From positions 4,588,001-4,652,000 of the forward strand of contig NZ_CP079218.1 in the NCBI RefSeq assembly GCF_019317285.1: DNA of 64,000 nt. The letters run 5' to 3'. Shown in pieces: positions 52,226 to 61,133 of this stretch. Under the pieces are notes generated by a model. That model worked only from the letters and a program-made list of their open reading frames with translations, made no database searches and was not told the DNA's origin. This stretch comes from Pedobacter sp. D749. GTDB lineage: Bacteria; Bacteroidota; Bacteroidia; Sphingobacteriales; Sphingobacteriaceae. Position 1 is the stretch's first letter; each line of letters begins with the position of its first letter. The translations under genes were made by a program, and so were the position numbers.

Positions 52226-55200
52226 TTAAAGCTTTCTTGCTACTTCAACTTGTTCGTAAGCTTCTACGATATCGCCAACTTCGATGTTGTTAAAGTTCTG
52301 GATGTTTAAACCACACTCATAACCTTTATTCACCTCTTTCACATCATCTTTAAAGCGTTTTAACGATGCCAGTTCACCTGTATACACTACAACACCATCT
52401 CTAACGATACGGATCTTGCTGTTACGAGTAATCTTACCATCCAATACCATACAACCTGCAATGGTACCCACTTTAGTGATTTTGAAAGTCTCACGAATCT
52501 CAACGTTAGCCACAATTTTCTCTTCAAATTCTGGATCCAACATACCTTCCATCGCCGATTTAATCTCGTTGATTGCATCGTAGATGATAGAATATAAACG
52601 GATATCAATTTGCTCAGCTTCTGCAAGTTTACGTGCACCTGTTGATGGACGAACCTGGAAACCGATAATAATCGCATCAGAAGCCGAAGCTAGCAATACA
52701 TCAGACTCTGAAATCTGACCAACACCTTTACTGATGATATTGATCTGAATCTGCTCAGTTGATAGTTTCAACAATGAATCGGCTAATGCCTCGATTGAAC
52801 CATCCACATCACCTTTAACAATGATATTAAGCTCTTTAAAGTTACCGATAGCTAAACGACGACCGATTTCATCCAATGTAATATGTTTCTGCGTACGCAA
52901 TCCCTGCTCGCGTTGTAACTGCATCCGTTTGTTTGCAATATCACGTGCTTCGGTTTCACTTTCTAAAGCATTAAATCTGTCACCAGCCGTTGGTGCACCT
53001 TGCATACCCAAAACCTGTACCGGTTGTGATGGACCTGCTGAATCTACTTTAGCTCCACGCTCGTTGGTTAATGCTTTTACACGTCCGCTGTAACTACCTG
53101 CTAAGATTGGATCTCCCACTCTTAACGTACCGGCCTGAACCAACACTGTGGTTACAATACCACGTCCTTTATCTAATGCTGACTCAATTACAGTACCTGT
53201 AGCTCTCTTATTCGGATTTGCTTTAAGTTCTAATAATTCAGCTTCTAATAATACTTTATCTAAAAGTAAATCAACATTTAAGCCACTTTTGCTTGAGATT
53301 TCCTGTGATTGGTATTTACCACCCCAATCTTCAACCAGGATATTCATTACCGATAACTGCTCACGTACTTTATCTGCATTTGCCCCTGGTTTATCTACTT
53401 TAGTGAAAGCAAATACCAATGGTACGCCTGCTGCCTGTGCGTGGTTAATCGCCTCTTTTGTTTGAGGCATCACTGCATCATCCGCAGCAATAACAATAAT
53501 GGCAATATCTGCTGCCTTAGCACCACGTGCACGCATCGCTGTAAAGGCTTCGTGACCTGGTGTATCTAAGAAAGTTACCTTTTTACCGGTTGGCGTAGTT
53601 ACCATGTAAGCACCAATGTGCTGGGTAATACCACCTGCCTCACCAGCAACCACATTTGCTTTACGGATATAATCCAGCAATGAGGTTTTACCGTGATCGA
53701 CGTGTCCCATAATCGTAACAACCGGAGCTCTTTCGATTAAATCTTCTTCTTTATCTTCCTCTTCAATTACGTTCTCTTCATCTTCATCTGGTTTTACGAA
53801 TTGAATTTCGTAACCAAACTCATCTGCCACAATTGTTAAAGTTTCAGCATCTAACCGCTGGTTAATGGAAACGAACATTCCAAGACTCATACAAGTACCA
53901 ATAATTTTGGTAACTGGCACATCCATCATGCTCGCTAACTCATTAGCCGTAACAAATTCTGTTACTTTTAATATTTTCGATTGCGATTCAAGTTCGTTTG
54001 CGGCCTCTTCTGCATTATAAGCCACATCATCACGTTTCTGACGACGTAATTTAGCGCGTTGTGCAAATTTACCAGATTTACCCGCACCACTTAAACGGGC
54101 AAGTGTTGCTTTGATCTGATCTTGAATTTCTTTCTCAGTAGGTTCTTCTTTTGGTCCGCTTGGTGTAGCATTTCTATTTTGGAAACCTGGTCTGTTATTG
54201 TTGTTATTTCTATTTCCCTGATAAGGAGTTCCGCCTTGTCCGGCTGGTCTGTTACCCTGATATGGAGTTCCACCGGCTGGTCTGTTACCTTGATAAGGTG
54301 TACGAGGTTGCCCTGGTGTACCACCTTGGCCCTGGCCCTGACCTGCAGGATTATTCTGTCCTTGCTGCCCTTGACCACCGTGTTGACCTGGCTGGCCAGG
54401 TGCTCCCGGAGTTTTTTTGCGTTTACGCTTACGTTTAGCGGCTTCACTATCGCTAGATGATGCTACCGGACCGTTTCTTCTATCCGGTGTTGTTGGTAGA
54501 ACAATTTTACCAACGATGTTCGGACCAGTTAATTTAACGCTACGTGCTTTAATTACCTCAGACTCGTTGCTTACCGGTTTTGCTTCAGCTGGTTTTTCTT
54601 CCACTTTAGGCTGTTCAACTGGTTTTACAGGCTCAGTCGCTTTAACCACAGGTGTTTCTGCAACTGGTGCTGGTGCAACAGGAACTTCTTCTTTTTTAAC
54701 CTCAACCGGTTTTTCTTCCGTTTTAGGTTGTTCTACTGGCTTTACAGGTTCTGGTGCTTTAACCACTGGTGGTTCTGCAACAGGCGCTGGTGCAACAGGC
54801 GTTTCTTCTTTCTTAGCCGGGCGTGTTTTCGGGTTAAGATCATTTAAATCGATCTTTCCTACAATTTTAACGCCTGGTAATCCGGTTTCCTCTGCTTTTT
54901 CTTCTGCCTTAGTTTCTTTTACTGGCTCTGCTGCTGCCGCAGGTGCTGGTGTTGGCGCTTCTGCCTTAGGTGTTTCTACAACCTTTGGTTTTTCTACCGG
55001 AGGGGTAAATGATTGAGTATTTTTAATTAAAATCTCTTCATTTTTCTCAAAATCGGTATTTTTCTTCGGCGCTTCTACTGGCTTTTCAGTCTCAGGCTCG
55101 TCACGACGTATTTTACCAATCACTATTTGTTTGGCTTCTTCTCTTACGATCTTATCTCCCTGATACTCTTTTAACAAGGCATTATACATGTCTCCCGTAA

Positions 55201-55324
55201 GTTTAAACATAGGGCTTTTCTCGGCAGAGAATCCCTTTTTGTTTAAAAACTCAACGGCCGTACCCATGCCTATATTAAGTTCTTTAATAGCTTTAATTAA
55301 AATGATTGGTTTGTCGTCTGACAT
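52226..55324 (-). CDS. infB: Translation initiation factor IF-2
   Basis: IF-2 is the GTPase that places fMet-tRNA on the 30S subunit. The 1032-residue protein has a small N-terminal IF2_N-like domain, a long low-complexity region (Pro/Glu/Lys/Val-rich about 100-260, then a Gly/Gln/Asn-rich stretch about 300-400 with repeats of 'PYQGNRPAG'), a second IF2_N domain, the G domain ('GHVDHGKTS', 'DTPGHEAF', 'TKVDKPG') and domains II-IV. The repeats make it longer than E. coli IF-2, a common Bacteroidota trait. Last gene of the rimP-nusA-infB operon, with a possible promoter of its own. Confidence 0.96.
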   Translation of the reverse strand: MSDDKPIILIKAIKELNIGMGTAVEFLNKKGFSAEKSPMFKLTGDMYNALLKEYQGDKIVREEAKQIVIGKIRRDEPETEKPVEAPKKNTDFEKNEEILIKNTQSFTPPVEKPKVVETPKAEAPTPAPAAAAEPVKETKAEEKAEETGLPGVKIVGKIDLNDLNPKTRPAKKEETPVAPAPVAEPPVVKAPEPVKPVEQPKTEEKPVEVKKEEVPVAPAPVAETPVVKATEPVKPVEQPKVEEKPAEAKPVSNESEVIKARSVKLTGPNIVGKIVLPTTPDRRNGPVASSSDSEAAKRKRKRKKTPGAPGQPGQHGGQGQQGQNNPAGQGQGQGGTPGQPRTPYQGNRPAGGTPYQGNRPAGQGGTPYQGNRNNNNNRPGFQNRNATPSGPKEEPTEKEIQDQIKATLARLSGAGKSGKFAQRAKLRRQKRDDVAYNAEEAANELESQSKILKVTEFVTANELASMMDVPVTKIIGTCMSLGMFVSINQRLDAETLTIVADEFGYEIQFVKPDEDEENVIEEEDKEEDLIERAPVVTIMGHVDHGKTSLLDYIRKANVVAGEAGGITQHIGAYMVTTPTGKKVTFLDTPGHEAFTAMRARGAKAADIAIIVIAADDAVMPQTKEAINHAQAAGVPLVFAFTKVDKPGANADKVREQLSVMNILVEDWGGKYQSQEISSKSGLNVDLLLDKVLLEAELLELKANPNKRATGTVIESALDKGRGIVTTVLVQAGTLRVGDPILAGSYSGRVKALTNERGAKVDSAGPSQPVQVLGMQGAPTAGDRFNALESETEARDIANKRMQLQREQGLRTQKHITLDEIGRRLAIGNFKELNIIVKGDVDGSIEALADSLLKLSTEQIQINIISKGVGQISESDVLLASASDAIIIGFQVRPSTGARKLAEAEQIDIRLYSIIYDAINEIKSAMEGMLDPEFEEKIVANVEIRETFKITKVGTIAGCMVLDGKITRNSKIRIVRDGVVVYTGELASLKRFKDDVKEVNKGYECGLNIQNFNNIEVGDIVEAYEQVEVARKL

Positions 55325-55354
55325 TTAGCTCCTGTTATTGTTTTTTATTTAATA

Positions 55355-55362
55355 CAAAAGTA
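55355..55362 (-). promoter_or_regulatory. Possible internal -7 element before infB
   Basis: Minus strand TACTTTTG (TAnnTTTG), 30 nt before the infB ATG, within the 62-nt nusA-infB gap. Confidence 0.5.
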
Positions 55363-55386
55363 GTGTTTATTTGGCAATTACACCAC

Positions 55387-56631
55387 TTATTCAAATTCTG
55401 ACTTCAAAATTTGAACCACTTCTTTAATGGTTTCCTCTTCAAGGTCGGTGCGTTTCACTAAATCTTCTACTGTAAGTGCTAGTACACTCTTAGCAGTATC
55501 GCAACCGATAGCCTTTAATTCATCAATGATCCAGCTATCAATCTCATCTGAGAATTCTTCTAAATCAACGTCCTCATCGCTCTCTTCTCCAGCTTCACGG
55601 TACACATCAATTTCATAACCGGTTAATTTACCAGCCAGTTTAATATTATGTCCGCCACGTCCGATTGCCAATGAAACCTGATCTGGTTTTAAGTAAACCG
55701 ATGCATGTTTGGTTTCATCATCCAATTTAATAGAGGTGATTTTTGCCGGGCTTAAAGCACGGGTAATGTATAATGAAATATTATTTGTGAAATTAATCAC
55801 ATCAATGTTTTCATTTTTCAACTCGCGAACGATACCGTGGATACGTGATCCTTTCATACCTACACACGCGCCAACCGGATCGATGCGGTCATCATATGAC
55901 TCAACAGCAACTTTAGCACGCTCCCCTGGCTCACGAACAATTTTCTTAATGGTGATTAAACCATCGAAAATTTCCGGAACTTCCTGTTCGAACAGGCGTT
56001 GTAAAAATTCTGGTGCTGTTCTCGAAATGATAATTTTCGGATTGGCGTTGATCATTTCCACTTTAGAGATTACTGCTCTTACAGAATCACCTTTTTTGAA
56101 ATAATCAGCCGGAATCTGCTCTGTTTTAGGCATTAAAAGTTCGTTACCTTCATCATCTAAAACCAAAGTTTCTTTCTTCCAAACCTGATAAACCTCACCT
56201 GTTACAATTTCGCCTACCCTGTCTTTATATTTTTTAAAGATTTCGTCTTTCTCTAATTCCAATACTTTAGAAACCAATGTTTGGCGTGCTGCTAAAATTG
56301 CCCTGCGACCAAAACTCTCTAAGGTAATCTGTTCGATATAATCATCTCCCACTTCTAAAGTGTTATCTAATTTAGAAACTTCAGCAAGTTCAATTTCTAA
56401 ATCATCATCTTCAGAAAACCCATCTTCCATTACTTTTCTCGTTCTCCAGATCTCCAAATCCCCGTTATCCGGATTTACGATAACGTCACAATTTTCGTCT
56501 GTTCCGTATTTTTTACGCAACATGCTACGAAAAACTTCTTCCAGCACACTGATCACCGTTGGGCGATCTATATTTTTGAAATCTTTAAACTCCTGAAAAG
56601 AGTCGATCAAATTAATTGTTGTAGTACTCAT
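55387..56631 (-). CDS. nusA: Transcription termination/antitermination factor NusA
   Basis: NusA binds RNA polymerase and modulates pausing, termination and antitermination. The 414-residue protein has an N-terminal polymerase-binding domain, an S1 domain ('GEIVTGEVYQVWKKE'), KH1 ('DPVGACVGMKGSRI') and KH2 ('LAIGRGGHNIKLAGKLTGYE'), and one short C-terminal helical region ('ELKAIGCDTAKSVLALTVED'). The second acidic repeat of E. coli NusA is absent, as is usual outside gammaproteobacteria. 2 nt separate it from rimP. Confidence 0.96.
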   Translation of the reverse strand: MSTTTINLIDSFQEFKDFKNIDRPTVISVLEEVFRSMLRKKYGTDENCDVIVNPDNGDLEIWRTRKVMEDGFSEDDDLEIELAEVSKLDNTLEVGDDYIEQITLESFGRRAILAARQTLVSKVLELEKDEIFKKYKDRVGEIVTGEVYQVWKKETLVLDDEGNELLMPKTEQIPADYFKKGDSVRAVISKVEMINANPKIIISRTAPEFLQRLFEQEVPEIFDGLITIKKIVREPGERAKVAVESYDDRIDPVGACVGMKGSRIHGIVRELKNENIDVINFTNNISLYITRALSPAKITSIKLDDETKHASVYLKPDQVSLAIGRGGHNIKLAGKLTGYEIDVYREAGEESDEDVDLEEFSDEIDSWIIDELKAIGCDTAKSVLALTVEDLVKRTDLEEETIKEVVQILKSEFE

Positions 56632-56633
56632 TT

Positions 56634-57098
56634 TTACTTAAATGAAATTAACACACTTGTTTCTATTATATCATTAAACGGAACATCTGTTTGAATTGCT
56701 ACCGCCTTTTTCCCTTTTTCTTTAACCGACTCTTCAATCTGCAGGTTATTTTCTGTAACCGCTAATAGTTTTCCCTCTTTTTTTAACCCTTCTTTAAGCT
56801 TAATGCTTACCGTACGGCCAATATTTTTATTGTACTGACGGATGAGTTTTAAAGGCTCGCCAACACCTGGCGAAGAAACTTCTAAATTATAAGCCTGTTC
56901 TATTGCATTTTCTTCTTCGAGATGAAAACCAACATGCCTGCTTATGGCCACACAATCCTGTATGCTAATCCCTTCGTCGCCATCAACATGAATAATTAGT
57001 TTATTGTTTGGCAACATTTTTACTTCAACCAAAAACAGTTCTGGCCGATCTGCTATTTTTTCCTCTACGAGGGCTGCAACTCTCTTTTCTACCTGCAT
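56634..57098 (-). CDS. rimP: Ribosome maturation factor RimP
   Basis: RimP assists 30S assembly around S12. At 154 residues it is full length: N-terminal alpha/beta domain ('LFLVEVKMLPNNKLIIHVDG', 'ISIQDCVAISRHVG') with the 'LEVSSPGVGEPLK' motif, and a C-terminal SH3-like domain. First gene of rimP-nusA-infB, the arrangement conserved across most bacteria. The leader contains a terminator-like hairpin between a good -7 element and the ATG. Confidence 0.93.
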   Translation of the reverse strand: MQVEKRVAALVEEKIADRPELFLVEVKMLPNNKLIIHVDGDEGISIQDCVAISRHVGFHLEEENAIEQAYNLEVSSPGVGEPLKLIRQYNKNIGRTVSIKLKEGLKKEGKLLAVTENNLQIEESVKEKGKKAVAIQTDVPFNDIIETSVLISFK

Positions 57099-57119
57099 AT
57101 TTTAACCTGATTTCATAGA

Positions 57120-57141
57120 AAAAGGGGACACTGTCCCCTTC
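57120..57141 (-). terminator. Hairpin in the rimP leader
   Basis: On the minus strand AAGGGGAC-AGT-GTCCCCTT followed by TTTC: an 8-bp stem with a 3-nt loop. It ends about 22 nt before the rimP ATG and lies downstream of the -7 element at 57162-57169, so it could either end the upstream lipoprotein transcript or attenuate the rimP operon. Confidence 0.7.
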
Positions 57142-57161
57142 TCTTTTCTTCGATTACGATG

Positions 57162-57169
57162 CAAATGTA
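57162..57169 (-). promoter_or_regulatory. -7 element upstream of rimP
   Basis: Minus strand TACATTTG (TAnnTTTG), 63 nt before the rimP ATG; transcripts from it would pass the leader hairpin. Confidence 0.55.
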
Positions 57170-57219
57170 GTAATTTTTTACAAAAAATCAAACACCTGCA
57201 CTAATTATTATGCTGATTA

Positions 57220-57651
57220 TTACCGTTTAAGTGTTTGTCGCTGCGCTTTTAGGTTCTGTTTACCTTTCCCCATCATCAGATCGCCAGCGGTTGCAAATTT
57301 TACCCCAATATAACTTTCTACCAGATACTCTTTACCCTTAAGAAAAGGCTGATCGGGCCTGAATACGAGCGAATCACCTAGTATCTTGATCTTGCCGGGC
57401 ACTTCCAGCTCATCCTGAATACTATCCAGCTCTCCTGGTTTTATCAAAACCGAAATCACATTAAGTGTATCTGCATTAGCTTTATAGGCATTTTTAACCT
57501 GTAAGAGGCTCGCCTCATCAATATTTTTAATTACTATTGATGCACTATCGCCAGCAAACTTAATTACCGGTTTGTTGTTTGTATTCGAACATGAAAGTGC
57601 AAACATGGAAACAGCAATTAAAACCGTGTATTTTAAAAAGCATTTAAACAT
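57220..57651 (-). CDS. Lipoprotein of unknown function
   Basis: A 143-residue exported lipoprotein: signal peptide with lipobox 'FALSC' (Cys about 21). The mature part is a single compact domain with 'KPVIKFAGDSASIVIKNIDE', a strand-rich middle ('LNVISVLIKPGELDSIQDEL') and a Lys/Gln-rich C-terminus ('KGKQNLKAQRQTLKR'). I do not recognise a family. The beta-rich pattern might suggest an Ig-like fold, but this is weak. It is divergent from the holin-like gene 18 nt away. Confidence 0.65.
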   Translation of the reverse strand: MFKCFLKYTVLIAVSMFALSCSNTNNKPVIKFAGDSASIVIKNIDEASLLQVKNAYKANADTLNVISVLIKPGELDSIQDELEVPGKIKILGDSLVFRPDQPFLKGKEYLVESYIGVKFATAGDLMMGKGKQNLKAQRQTLKR

Positions 57652-57669
57652 TTACAAAAATAAACAATT

Positions 57670-58014
57670 ATGAGATTTATTATTGAAATCCTTTTAACAG
57701 GACTGGCGTTTTTTGTCGGCGCAAAACTGGTGCCAGGGGTGAGTATTGATGGCTTCGGAAATGCCATTATCGCCTCGGTGCTGATTGCTCTTGCAAATGC
57801 AACGATCGGATTCATCCTTAGGCTATTAACTTTTCCAATCAATTTCTTAACCTTAGGGTTGGTATCATTTATCATTACCGTTTTAATGATTTTACTGGTT
57901 GATAACATGATGACCTCTTTTAACACTTCAGGTTTTATTGCTGCAGCATTTTTAGCGATTGTAGTTGCTTTGATTAAGGCGATATTTAGTGCTGTTGCCG
58001 GAGAGAAGGAATAG
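57670..58014 (+). CDS. Phage-holin-4_2/YvlD-type membrane protein
   Basis: A 114-residue protein with four membrane helices (about 4-20, 28-52, 57-77 and 85-108). The motifs 'GAKLVPGVSIDGFGNAIIAS', 'LLTFPINFLTLGL' and the short loop after helix 3 are typical of the four-helix family annotated as phage holin family / YvlD. Despite the name, most members are chromosomal and not phage lysis proteins; no phage genes are nearby. Single gene; the following 60 bp hold 'gtcgtgagtc'/'gtcatgagtc' direct repeats. Confidence 0.82.
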   Translation: MRFIIEILLTGLAFFVGAKLVPGVSIDGFGNAIIASVLIALANATIGFILRLLTFPINFLTLGLVSFIITVLMILLVDNMMTSFNTSGFIAAAFLAIVVALIKAIFSAVAGEKE

Positions 58015-58080
58015 TTCGGAGTCGTGAGTCTGTAGTCATGAGTCGAATTGGACTAAGGACTACAGACTTTGACTAAAAGA

Positions 58081-59220
58081 CTACCGGATAACTTCTCTAG
58101 ATATCACCATTTTCTGGATCTCAGAAGTTCCTTCGTAAATCTGGGTAATTTTAGCATCGCGCATTAATCGCTCCACGTGGTATTCTTTAACGAAACCATA
58201 ACCACCGTGCACCTGTACCGCTTCAATGGTTACATCCATAGCAACTTTCGAAGCAAATAACTTGGCCATAGAACCTGCCTGAGTATAGGGTAAACCCTGG
58301 TCTTTTAGCCAGGCAGCCTTATAAACCAACAACCTTGCAGCTTCAATCTGGGTGGCCATATCGGCCAGTTTAAAAGCAATAGCCTGATGTTCAGAAATGG
58401 GTTTCCCAAACGATTTACGTTCTTTAGCATACTGGGTAGCTAACTCGAAAGCACCTTGCGCAATGCCTAAAGCCTGTGCCGCTATACCAATCCTGCCCCC
58501 TTCTAATGTTTTCATGGCAAATTTGAAACCGAAGCCATCTTCGCCTATTCTATTTTCTTTAGGTACTTTAACATCATTAAACATCAGCGAATGCGTATCA
58601 GAGCCACGGATACCCAATTTATTTTCTTTTGGCCCAATGGTAAAACCTTCCATGCCTTTCTCTACAATAAAGGCATTTATACCTTTATGCCTTAACTCAG
58701 GGTGCGTTTGTGCAATAACCAGGTAAGTTGATGCAGTACTTCCGTTGGTAATCCAGTTTTTGGTGCCATTCAATAAATAATAATCCCCTTTATCTTCTGC
58801 TGTTGTACGTTGTGAGGTAGCATCAGATCCCGCTTCGGGCTCTGATAAACAAAAAGCACCTATTTTTTCGCCTGCAGCCAATGGCTTTAAATATTTTTCC
58901 TTTTGGGCCTCACTCCCATAAGCCTCTAATCCGTAACAAACCAAAGAGTTGTTTACCGAAACCACTACTGAGGCAGAGGCATCGATTTTAGACAACTCTT
59001 CCATCACCAGCACATAAGAAATGGCATCGAGTCCGCTTCCATTATATTTTTCACTCACCATCATCCCCAGGAAACCAAGTTCTCCGAGTTTTTTTACCTG
59101 TTCGGCCGGAAATTTCTGATGCTCGTCTCTTTCAATCACGCCAGGCTTTAATTCTTGCTGCGCAAAATCGCGGGCAGCCTGCTGAATCATTATTTGCTCT
59201 TCACTTAATTCAAAATGCAT
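58081..59220 (-). CDS. Acyl-CoA dehydrogenase
   Basis: An FAD-dependent dehydrogenase of 379 residues that introduces the alpha-beta double bond in acyl-CoAs. The family motifs are 'GAFCLSEPEAGSD' (FAD/substrate loop), 'YLLNGTKNWITNG', 'ERKSFGKPI' and 'QVHGGYGFVKEYHVER' with the final 'YEGTSEIQ', whose Glu is the catalytic base in short-chain enzymes. It is therefore most like short/medium-chain (butyryl-CoA-type) dehydrogenases. Monocistronic, with a -7 element 28 nt upstream of the ATG. Confidence 0.93.
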   Translation of the reverse strand: MHFELSEEQIMIQQAARDFAQQELKPGVIERDEHQKFPAEQVKKLGELGFLGMMVSEKYNGSGLDAISYVLVMEELSKIDASASVVVSVNNSLVCYGLEAYGSEAQKEKYLKPLAAGEKIGAFCLSEPEAGSDATSQRTTAEDKGDYYLLNGTKNWITNGSTASTYLVIAQTHPELRHKGINAFIVEKGMEGFTIGPKENKLGIRGSDTHSLMFNDVKVPKENRIGEDGFGFKFAMKTLEGGRIGIAAQALGIAQGAFELATQYAKERKSFGKPISEHQAIAFKLADMATQIEAARLLVYKAAWLKDQGLPYTQAGSMAKLFASKVAMDVTIEAVQVHGGYGFVKEYHVERLMRDAKITQIYEGTSEIQKMVISREVIR

Positions 59221-59248
59221 AACATTTATGTATAAAAGGTTAGTAAAT

Positions 59249-59256
59249 CAAATGTA
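59249..59256 (-). promoter_or_regulatory. -7 element of the acyl-CoA dehydrogenase gene
   Basis: Minus strand TACATTTG (TAnnTTTG), 28 nt before the ATG. Confidence 0.55.
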
Positions 59257-59669
59257 GCATTTCCGATCGAAATTACTATGGCTGCATAGCAATTTATTTT
59301 CATTTTATTTTACCTTGCTGCAAAAGCTTTGCTTAGGGATTTGGTTTGTTAACCAAAATAGTTGCACAATTTAGGCCACCTAAATCCGGCAGTAGTGGCA
59401 GCTCCAGATCCTTCATCTGGACTATAACGGATGACGGGACAGGAATCGACCTATAAGTTACTTCCCTGCTTTCCTAAACAAATATTTAATTGTTATTTTT
59501 TTGGAAAGCAAGAGCGGCAATACTTCGGTTTGGATAGCCCTGCCCTTTGCTTAATCCAGACGGAAGAATCTGGATAACGCTGCCGGTCAGGTTTATTTAA
59601 CTAAAGACAGTGTACTATGGACAACCAAAAAGATATAGCGGACAGCTTGTTAAAACGCCCACAGAAGAA
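59257..59669. repeat. Gene-free region with dispersed repeats
   Basis: No ORF is convincing. The stretch carries 'ttttttggaaagcaa...acttcggtttggata' (about 59500-59545), related to 18603-18643, and 'gtcaggtttatttaactaaagacag' (59585-59610), related to 4341-4365. Around 59390-59420 the text 'ggcagtagtggcagctcc' and 'agatccttcatctgga' forms small inverted pairs. Confidence 0.45.
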
Positions 59670-60650
59670 TTATTTAATTTCTTTCTTAGTCAAGATCAAG
59701 AACAAACTTAAACTCCCTAAAACCAGAATCAATAAAACCTGCGAAGAATGGATAATGGTTGAGTAAGCCAGGCCATCTTTAAAAGATATGCCATACAAAA
59801 CCAGTGATTGGGCAACCATCCAATGAAAAACACCTATGCCACCCTGAACAGGGGCTGCCATTGCAAAACCTGAGAAAACAATTGCTGTAAATGCAGCATT
59901 AAAATGTAATCCGGAAGTAGCTTGAATGGAAGAAAAAGCAAAATACATGGAAAGTGAGTAGAAAAGCCAAATCCCCAGGGTATAGGTTAAAAACAAACCT
60001 TTTTGTTTTAGCTTGCTGTATGAACCAAATCCTTGTCGCAGGTTTACAAAAATGCGCAAGAATTTTTTACTGAATTTTTGACGGAGAAAATATATCGCAA
60101 TAGCAATGAGCAGCAGTATAAGAACACCTGCGCCAACTAACCACAAATAATTAATAGCACTTAATTTTTTAATGAGATTGAGATATATGGTTTGATAAAG
60201 AAAATCGGCTACAATATCATACTGAAAAATAAGCATGGCTAAACTGGTAAGAAAAAGTACCAGTACATCAAACAGCCGTTCGGTAATTACCGTACCTATG
60301 GAAGCAAACATGGGCACCTTTTCTGCTTTATGTATAACGGAACAGCGACCAATCTCTCCGAAGCGTGGCAAGGCAAGATTGGCCAAATAGCCGATCATTA
60401 CCGCGTGGTATGCATTCCAGAAACTTACCTGGTAATGGATAGACTGATAGAGCATCTGCCAGCGCAAAGCCCGTAACACATGCGCAATTAAAACAGCAAT
60501 AGCTGAAATTACCACCCAAAAGTAATTGGCTGTTTTAATTTCCTGCCAAATCTTTTCTAAATCCTGACCTCTAAAAGCTAAATATAAGACTCCTATTCCT
60601 ATTAAAAACAGGATGATGTACTTTAGCGCTGTTTTGAGATCGAATATCAC
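59670..60650 (-). CDS. LPG-synthase transmembrane-domain (flippase-like) protein
   Basis: A 326-residue inner-membrane protein with about eight helices, of the UPF0104 / lysylphosphatidylglycerol synthase TM family. Recognisable are 'NYFWVVISAIAVLIAHVLRALRW' (helix and 'LRALRW' motif), 'YHAVMIGYLANLALPRFGEIGRC' with the 'NLALPRFGEIGR' core, 'ERLFDVLVL', and the late 'GGIGVFHWM'. The catalytic aminoacyl-transferase domain of MprF is absent, so it more likely moves or supports movement of a lipid. It follows panD by 4 nt, an association often seen in Bacteroidota. Confidence 0.85.
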   Translation of the reverse strand: MIFDLKTALKYIILFLIGIGVLYLAFRGQDLEKIWQEIKTANYFWVVISAIAVLIAHVLRALRWQMLYQSIHYQVSFWNAYHAVMIGYLANLALPRFGEIGRCSVIHKAEKVPMFASIGTVITERLFDVLVLFLTSLAMLIFQYDIVADFLYQTIYLNLIKKLSAINYLWLVGAGVLILLLIAIAIYFLRQKFSKKFLRIFVNLRQGFGSYSKLKQKGLFLTYTLGIWLFYSLSMYFAFSSIQATSGLHFNAAFTAIVFSGFAMAAPVQGGIGVFHWMVAQSLVLYGISFKDGLAYSTIIHSSQVLLILVLGSLSLFLILTKKEIK

Positions 60651-60654
60651 AAGG

Positions 60655-61005
60655 TTATTTTAGCAAATGATTGTTATCGTCAGGAAAAACCAGTATTGGA
60701 TTATATTTTTTGGCATCTTCTATTGGCAATGAGCCGTATGACATGATAATGAGGATATCACCTAATTGCGCCAAACGAGCCGTGGCACCATTTAAACAAA
60801 TGGTTCCGGTTCCGCGTTCGCCTTTAATTACATAGGTTTCGAAACGCGCACCATTATTATTATTTACAATCTGCACCTTCTCATTAGCGATAATGTTAGC
60901 TGCATCCATTAAATCCTCATCTATCGTAATACTGCCTACATAGTTTAATTCGGCTTGTGTTACCCTAACACGGTGTATTTTCGATTTTAATATTGTGATA
61001 ACCAT
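60655..61005 (-). CDS. panD: Aspartate 1-decarboxylase
   Basis: PanD makes beta-alanine for pantothenate from aspartate, using a pyruvoyl group formed by self-cleavage. The 116-residue proenzyme has K9, the cleavage site G24-S25 in 'YVGSITID', and 'NGARFETYVIKGERGTG' with the substrate-binding Arg/Tyr region. Short -7 to ATG distance (4 nt) predicts a leaderless mRNA. It lies between panC and the flippase-like gene, all on one strand, although the 128-nt gap to panC is filled with 'atcatccat' repeats. Confidence 0.95.
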   Translation of the reverse strand: MVITILKSKIHRVRVTQAELNYVGSITIDEDLMDAANIIANEKVQIVNNNNGARFETYVIKGERGTGTICLNGATARLAQLGDILIIMSYGSLPIEDAKKYNPILVFPDDNNHLLK

Positions 61006-61009
61006 TTTG

Positions 61010-61017
61010 CAAAGTTA
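61010..61017 (-). promoter_or_regulatory. -7 element of panD
   Basis: Minus strand TAACTTTG (TAnnTTTG), only 4 nt from the ATG. Confidence 0.6.
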
Positions 61018-61133
61018 GTAATCAGTTTGGAGTTTCACTAACGGAAGATGTAAGTGAGATGTAATATGGAAAATGGATGATGAAAAAGGCCAATAGCCAA
61101 CTACATCATCCATCTTACCTCTCCCATTTTCCA

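Noticed and set aside
54417..55016. 199-codon Thr/Ser/Gly-rich frame opposite infB
   Set aside because: It is the antisense of the low-complexity Pro/Glu/Val/Lys region of IF-2.
57670..58014. Prophage lysis gene
   Set aside because: The protein belongs to a holin-like family, but no other phage genes, integrase or endolysin are nearby, and most members are ordinary membrane proteins.
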